This document shows, one piece after another, positions 40,910 to 44,140 of a stretch of DNA of 44,140 bases; position 1 is the stretch's first letter; every line of letters begins with the position of its first letter. The stretch spans positions 1 through 44,140 of the forward strand of contig SVHB01000010.1 in NCBI GenBank assembly GCA_015056005.1, written 5' to 3'. The translations under genes and the position numbers were made by a program. The stretch comes from Clostridiales bacterium. Its GTDB lineage: Bacteria > Bacillota > Clostridia > Christensenellales > UBA1750. Under the pieces are notes generated by a model. That model had not been told where the DNA came from. It worked only from the letters and a program-made list of their open reading frames with translations, and ran no database searches.

Positions 40910-41752
40910 TTAGTTGATGCCCAGAGATTCTGCAAGAGCAACAGCTTCGTCGTACCAGCCCTGATACAGGCCTTCGGTGTTCTTGCCCTTTTCAAGGATC
41001 TCGTTGACCTTCGCGGTGAGCTCATCCTCGCCCTTCTTCATGGCGATAACGGTGCCGTCGGAGGTGTAGTCAAAGTGGAAGTTGGTCATTGCAAGTTCGG
41101 GATAGTTGGCAATGTAGCTTTCGCCGTTGACCCAGGAGACCGCAAGACCGTCGACCTTGCCGTTGATGACTTCGAGGATAGCGGTGTCAAGGGAGGTGAT
41201 GGGCTGAGGAGTTGCCTCGGGGACCTGAGCGGTCAGAAGGTTCATCTGCAGGGAAGCGTTCTGAGCGCCGATGGTAAGACCTGCAAAATCTTCGGGATTG
41301 GCGTAATTTGCTGCGTTTTCTGCCAGCATGATGATGCCGTGACCCTTGGTCTCTCTGGTGTTGAGGTTATAGAAATCGGAAAGGTTCATGCTTTCCTTGC
41401 GCTCCTCGGTGGCTGCGAAACCGGAGATACCCATGTCAACGCTGCCCTGAGTGACGGCTGCCTGAACGGCGGTGAAGTCCATGGCTTCGATGACCAGCTC
41501 AACGCCGAGCTCTTCTGCGATGTAGTAAGCAAGGGAGATGTCCGCGCCCACGATGGAATCCTGACCGGTCTTGGAAATGTCAAGGAACTCGGAGGGAGCA
41601 AAGTCGGGGGAAGTAGCTATGGTAAGAACGCCTTCGTCAAGGATCTTTTCAAGCTTGTTTGCGTAAGTCTTGGGCTCTTCGGTCTTGGAAGAACAAGCGC
41701 AGAGGGTAAACATCATTATCGCGCAAAGTGCGATTGCGAGCAGTTTTTTCAT
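40910..41752 (-). CDS. Polar amino-acid ABC transporter, lipoprotein binding protein
   Basis: 280 residues. Signal peptide with lipobox TLCAC, so lipid-anchored outside the membrane. SBP_bac_3 features: ILDEGVLTIATSPDFAPSEF, ADISLAYYIAEELGVELVIE, DFTAVQAAVTQGSVDMGISG, and the hinge region LAVSWVNGESYIANYPEL. The Glu/Asp pattern fits binding of a charged or polar amino acid, but I cannot name it. It is the first gene of the importer operon, with a good promoter and a palindrome around the expected transcription start. AAGGAG lies before the ATG. Confidence 0.93.
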   Translation of the reverse strand: MKKLLAIALCAIMMFTLCACSSKTEEPKTYANKLEKILDEGVLTIATSPDFAPSEFLDISKTGQDSIVGADISLAYYIAEELGVELVIEAMDFTAVQAAVTQGSVDMGISGFAATEERKESMNLSDFYNLNTRETKGHGIIMLAENAANYANPEDFAGLTIGAQNASLQMNLLTAQVPEATPQPITSLDTAILEVINGKVDGLAVSWVNGESYIANYPELAMTNFHFDYTSDGTVIAMKKGEDELTAKVNEILEKGKNTEGLYQGWYDEAVALAESLGIN

Positions 41753-41791
41753 CGGTGGTTTCTCCTTATTATATAAAAATTTGTGTTTTCC

Positions 41792-41807
41792 CGTAACTCA
41801 TGTTACG
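41792..41807. promoter_or_regulatory. Palindrome at the importer-operon transcription start
   Basis: CGTAAC and GTTACG are exact inverted arms around TCAT. It overlaps the predicted +1 of the importer promoter, a common operator position. Confidence 0.5.
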
Positions 41808-41813
41808 TGTTGT

Positions 41814-41842
41814 ATTATACTTGCATAAGCATAAAATAGCAA
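41814..41842 (-). promoter_or_regulatory. Promoter of the amino-acid importer operon
   Basis: TTGCTA and TATAAT with a 17-base spacer on the - strand, about 60 bases upstream of the binding-protein start codon. The interval 41843-42049 is very A/T-rich and holds no gene I can support. Confidence 0.65.
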
Positions 41843-42049
41843 TCGTAAAATACAGAAAAATATAATAAAATAACAGTAAAATGTGATAAAAATATGCGCA
41901 ACGCTCGTTATAAGTAAAATGTTCGGTAAAATACTTTCGTATAATCAAGAAATCAAAAATATGCAGATAAATATTCCGTATTATTTCTGTATATTTGGCT
42001 GTATATCTGCGTATATATGCCTTTGGGCAAAAAGTATGGAAATAAGCTC

Positions 42050-42079
42050 TTGATTTCCTTGTGATAATAATGGTATAAT
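42050..42079 (+). promoter_or_regulatory. Promoter of the DUF1846 gene
   Basis: TTGATT and TATAAT with an 18-base spacer. Transcription would start near 42086, only about 10 bases before a terminator-type hairpin. Confidence 0.65.
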
Positions 42080-42096
42080 TCATAGGGCACCCAAGA

Positions 42097-42127
42097 AAGT
42101 CCCCGTTTTCAGGGGACTTATTTTTTT
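42097..42127 (+). terminator. Terminator-type hairpin in the DUF1846 leader
   Basis: AAGTCCCC and GGGGACTT pair (8 bp) around 7 bases, followed by A and seven T. It lies between the promoter and the start codon, so it would attenuate the gene unless overcome. The downstream ribosome site AAGGGG can also pair with the same CCCC arm. Confidence 0.65.
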
Positions 42128-42149
42128 GTTTTTTGTAAGGGGTATCAAA

Positions 42150-43634
42150 ATGCATCAGCTGGGTTTTGACAACGAAAAGTATCTTAAACTTCAATCCGAA
42201 AAAATAACCGAAAGGATCAGCAATTTTGACGGCAAGCTCTACCTTGAGTTCGGCGGCAAGCTCTTTGACGATTATCATGCTTCAAGAGTGCTGCCCGGCT
42301 TTAAGCCCGACAGCAAGGTAAGGCTTCTTTGTGAGCTTTCCGACAGAACGGAGATAATTGTTACCATTTCCGCAGATGATATAGAGAAGAACAAGCGCCG
42401 CGGCGACCTTGGCATTACCTATGACCAGGACGCAATGAGGCTCATCGACGCTTTCCGCGGGATAGGTCTCTATGTCGGCAGTGTTGTCATCACCAGATTC
42501 AATAACCAGAATGCGGCTGTGCGCTTTGAAAAGCAGCTTATCGCACAGGGGCTGAAGGTGTATCATCACTATGCCATCCCCAACTATCCCGCAGATGTTT
42601 CTCTCATAGTCAGCGACGAGGGCTACGGCAGGAACGATTATATCGAAACCACAAGACCTCTGGTCGTAATTACCGCCCCCGGTCCCGGCACCGGCAAAAT
42701 GGCAACCTGCCTGAGCCAGCTTTATCACGACCATAAAAGAGGCATCAAGAGCGGATACGCCAAGTTTGAGACCTTCCCGGTCTGGAATCTGCCCTTAAAG
42801 CACCCCGTGAACCTTGCTTATGAAGCGGCGACTGCGAACCTTAACGACGTCAACATGATAGACCCCTTCCATCTTGACGCCTATAACGAGACCGCGGTAA
42901 ATTATAACCGCGATATCGAGATATTCCCCGTGCTCAGCGAAATGATGAGGCGCATATACGGCTCATCCCCCTATAAGAGCCCCACTGATATGGGCGTAAA
43001 CATGGTCGGCAACTGCATAATTGACGATGAGATCACAAGAAGAGCCAGCGAGCAGGAGATCATCAGAAGATATTATGCGGCTTCCTGCAATTTCAGAAAA
43101 GGTCTGACTTCAAGGGACGAAGTATATAAGATAGAACTGCTCATGCGTCAGCTGGGCATATCCAGCGATGACCGCCCCGTGGTCAAGGCGGCGCTTAACA
43201 GAGCCGAGATCACAGGCGAACCCGCAGCAGCCCTTCAGCTGCCCGACGGAAGGGTGATCGACGGCAAGACCTCGGAGCTTTTGGGCGCATCATCGGCGCT
43301 GCTTTTGAATGCGCTTAAAGAGCTTGCGGGAATAAGCGACGAGATCCACCTCATCTCCCCCATTATCATCGAGCCCATACAGGCGCTCAAGGTGGGCTAT
43401 ATGGGCAATAATAACCCAAGGCTCCATACCGACGAAGTGCTCATAGCGCTTTCCATCTGCGCCGCGACCAACCCGATGGCGGAGCTTGCCATGAACCAGC
43501 TGAGCAAGCTGCGCGGCTGCGAAGCTCACTCCACGGTCATCCTCTCCCATGTCGACGAAAATGTTTTCCAGAAGCTTGGCGTGAACCTGACCAGCGAGCC
43601 CGTTTATCAGACCAAGCAGCTCTTCCATAAGTGA
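42150..43634 (+). CDS. DUF1846 family protein
   Basis: About 494 residues, the usual length of DUF1846 proteins. Recognised by GFDNEKYLKLQSEKITERI and FDGKLYLEFGGKLFDDYHAS at the N-terminus, TAPGPGTGKMATCLSQLYHD (a glycine-rich, P-loop-like turn) near 175, and FETFPVWNLPLKHPVNLAYE. The last part (about 380-490) is a mixed domain containing SPIIIEPIQALKVGY. The family is common in Firmicutes and of unknown function. I chose the ATG with TAAGGGG 7 bases upstream; it begins MHQLGFDNEKYL as the family does, while the ORF track starts eight codons earlier. Its leader holds an attenuator-like hairpin. Confidence 0.88.
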   Translation: MHQLGFDNEKYLKLQSEKITERISNFDGKLYLEFGGKLFDDYHASRVLPGFKPDSKVRLLCELSDRTEIIVTISADDIEKNKRRGDLGITYDQDAMRLIDAFRGIGLYVGSVVITRFNNQNAAVRFEKQLIAQGLKVYHHYAIPNYPADVSLIVSDEGYGRNDYIETTRPLVVITAPGPGTGKMATCLSQLYHDHKRGIKSGYAKFETFPVWNLPLKHPVNLAYEAATANLNDVNMIDPFHLDAYNETAVNYNRDIEIFPVLSEMMRRIYGSSPYKSPTDMGVNMVGNCIIDDEITRRASEQEIIRRYYAASCNFRKGLTSRDEVYKIELLMRQLGISSDDRPVVKAALNRAEITGEPAAALQLPDGRVIDGKTSELLGASSALLLNALKELAGISDEIHLISPIIIEPIQALKVGYMGNNNPRLHTDEVLIALSICAATNPMAELAMNQLSKLRGCEAHSTVILSHVDENVFQKLGVNLTSEPVYQTKQLFHK

Positions 43635-43636
43635 GA

Positions 43637-43725
43637 TTGCACCCTTGGTGCAGCGATATTCACTTCGTGAGCGATATTTCCCTTCGGGAAGCGATATGCG
43701 CCTGCGGCGCGCGATATGTGCGCGG
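43637..43725. repeat. Short-hairpin array with GCGATAT linkers
   Basis: Hairpins TGCACC-CTT-GGTGCA, TCAC-TTCG-TGA, TTCCC-TTCG-GGAA and GCGCC-TGC-GGCGC are separated by identical GCGATAT linkers, followed by a final partial unit. It begins two bases after the DUF1846 stop codon. Confidence 0.8.
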
Positions 43726-44122
43726 GCATGGGTTTGAGGCTTATCACAAGTAACTAAAAACTCAAACCATGTATTTTCGCTGTCGTATGTATCCGCGCAC
43801 GCGGATACTTTGACACGGCTTGAATCAGCTCTCGCAGAACAGAAACGGCCGATGAGCCGTCCCAAATCTCCACAGAATAACCGCCCTTAAAAGCAATCAC
43901 GAGGAACCCATACTTTACGGGTTCCTCGTAAGCTAACGTATAAAATTACTCGTCCGCGTCTCGGGATAAACCCGAGCCGGGCTTTGGCTAAAAACAGTCC
44001 ACCGGACTGTTTTCTTAACGCGTCGCCCCCAAAAGCCGCGGGATCCAAGGGATGCAATCCCTTGGTCGGATGGGGCTTGGGGAAGGGTGAAACCCTTCAC
44101 CAAAAACCCGTCCTCCTAAATC
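43726..44122. repeat. Composite repeat element C
   Basis: Modules appear inverted relative to element B. ACAAGTAACTAAAA (43746) also occurs in B at 35281. H3 ACGAGGAACCC-loop-GGGTTCCTCGT is at 43899; a AACAGTCC-ACC-GGACTGTT hairpin is near 43993. H2 CCAAGGGAT-GCA-ATCCCTTGG (44045) and H1 GAAGGG-TGAAA-CCCTTC (44082) have altered stems with compensating changes. It ends CCTCCTAAAT, the complement of the TTTAGG ends of A and B. Confidence 0.75.
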
Positions 44123-44140
44123 GTCACTTCGTGAGCGATA
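44123..44140. repeat. Start of another GCGATAT hairpin array
   Basis: TCACTTCGTGAGCGATA repeats the second unit of the array at 43637, so element C is flanked by array units on both sides. The window ends inside it. Confidence 0.6.

Noticed and set aside
40655-41776. 373-residue + strand ORF
   Set aside because: Antisense to the amino-acid binding protein and permease, which have clear family motifs.
41769-42278. 169-residue - strand ORF
   Set aside because: Lies over two divergent promoters and the start of the DUF1846 gene; A/T-rich shadow.

Overview
The window reads as a Clostridia-class (Firmicutes) chromosome, probably a gut Oscillospirales- or Christensenellales-like lineage; this is inferred from gene content, not from a marker phylogeny. 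The basis is: lipoprotein-rich, zinc-ribbon-rich gene content; TTG and GTG starts behind strong AGGAGG sites; TnpV and other small proteins typical of clostridial integrative elements; and short-hairpin repeat arrays between genes.

Region 1 (1-9516) is the right end of an AT-rich genomic island. It holds, on the + strand, the tail of a winged-helix protein, a very-short-patch endonuclease (vsr), an HpaII-like type II restriction-modification set (M.HpaII-like methylase, HpaII-family endonuclease, a second C5 methylase), and then a tightly packed trio: a ParB-like protein with a possible HEPN-like tail, an OLD-like ATPase and a D12-class adenine methylase. The trio is my best candidate for an undescribed defence system. 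Four small mobile-element genes follow on the - strand (a 48-residue conserved protein, TnpV, a DUF6809-like protein, a tandem-HTH excisionase-like regulator). The island ends in the 3' part of a tRNA-Ser(CGA), an attR-type scar followed by the tRNA terminator. Base composition changes sharply there.

Region 2 (9517-15747): a symmetric hairpin array, a ZIP metal transporter, a SAM methyltransferase, two zinc-ribbon proteins, and a lipoprotein solute-binding protein paired with a membrane-anchored LuxR-type regulator. No transporter subunits accompany that binding protein, so the pair looks like a sensing module.

Region 3 (15750-24510, - strand): an eight-gene operon related to the Bacillus ydjGHI membrane-stress genes (SPFH-zinc ribbon, TFIIB-type zinc ribbon, TPM protein), with DUF4428, two lipoproteins and a tandem-repeat zinc-ribbon protein, but without pspA.

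Region 4 (24762-34925): an ABC exporter; a CPBP protease-rlmH-uppP operon; a metallophosphoesterase with a zinc-ribbon partner; a CAP-domain secreted protein; and a large SWIM-SNF2 helicase. Region 5 (35377-43634): a GH2 beta-galactosidase-like enzyme, an AbgB-like M20 amidohydrolase, a polar amino-acid ABC transporter and a DUF1846 protein.

The intervals after uppP, the SNF2 gene and the DUF1846 gene carry related composite repeat elements (A, B, C). They are built from shared hairpin modules whose stems show compensatory changes between copies. Three of their outer ends contain the TAG stop codon of the neighbouring gene. Short-hairpin arrays with fixed 7-bp linkers form part of these elements and also sit next to the tRNA scar. 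I ran no searches; family names come from recognising motifs and remembered relatives.
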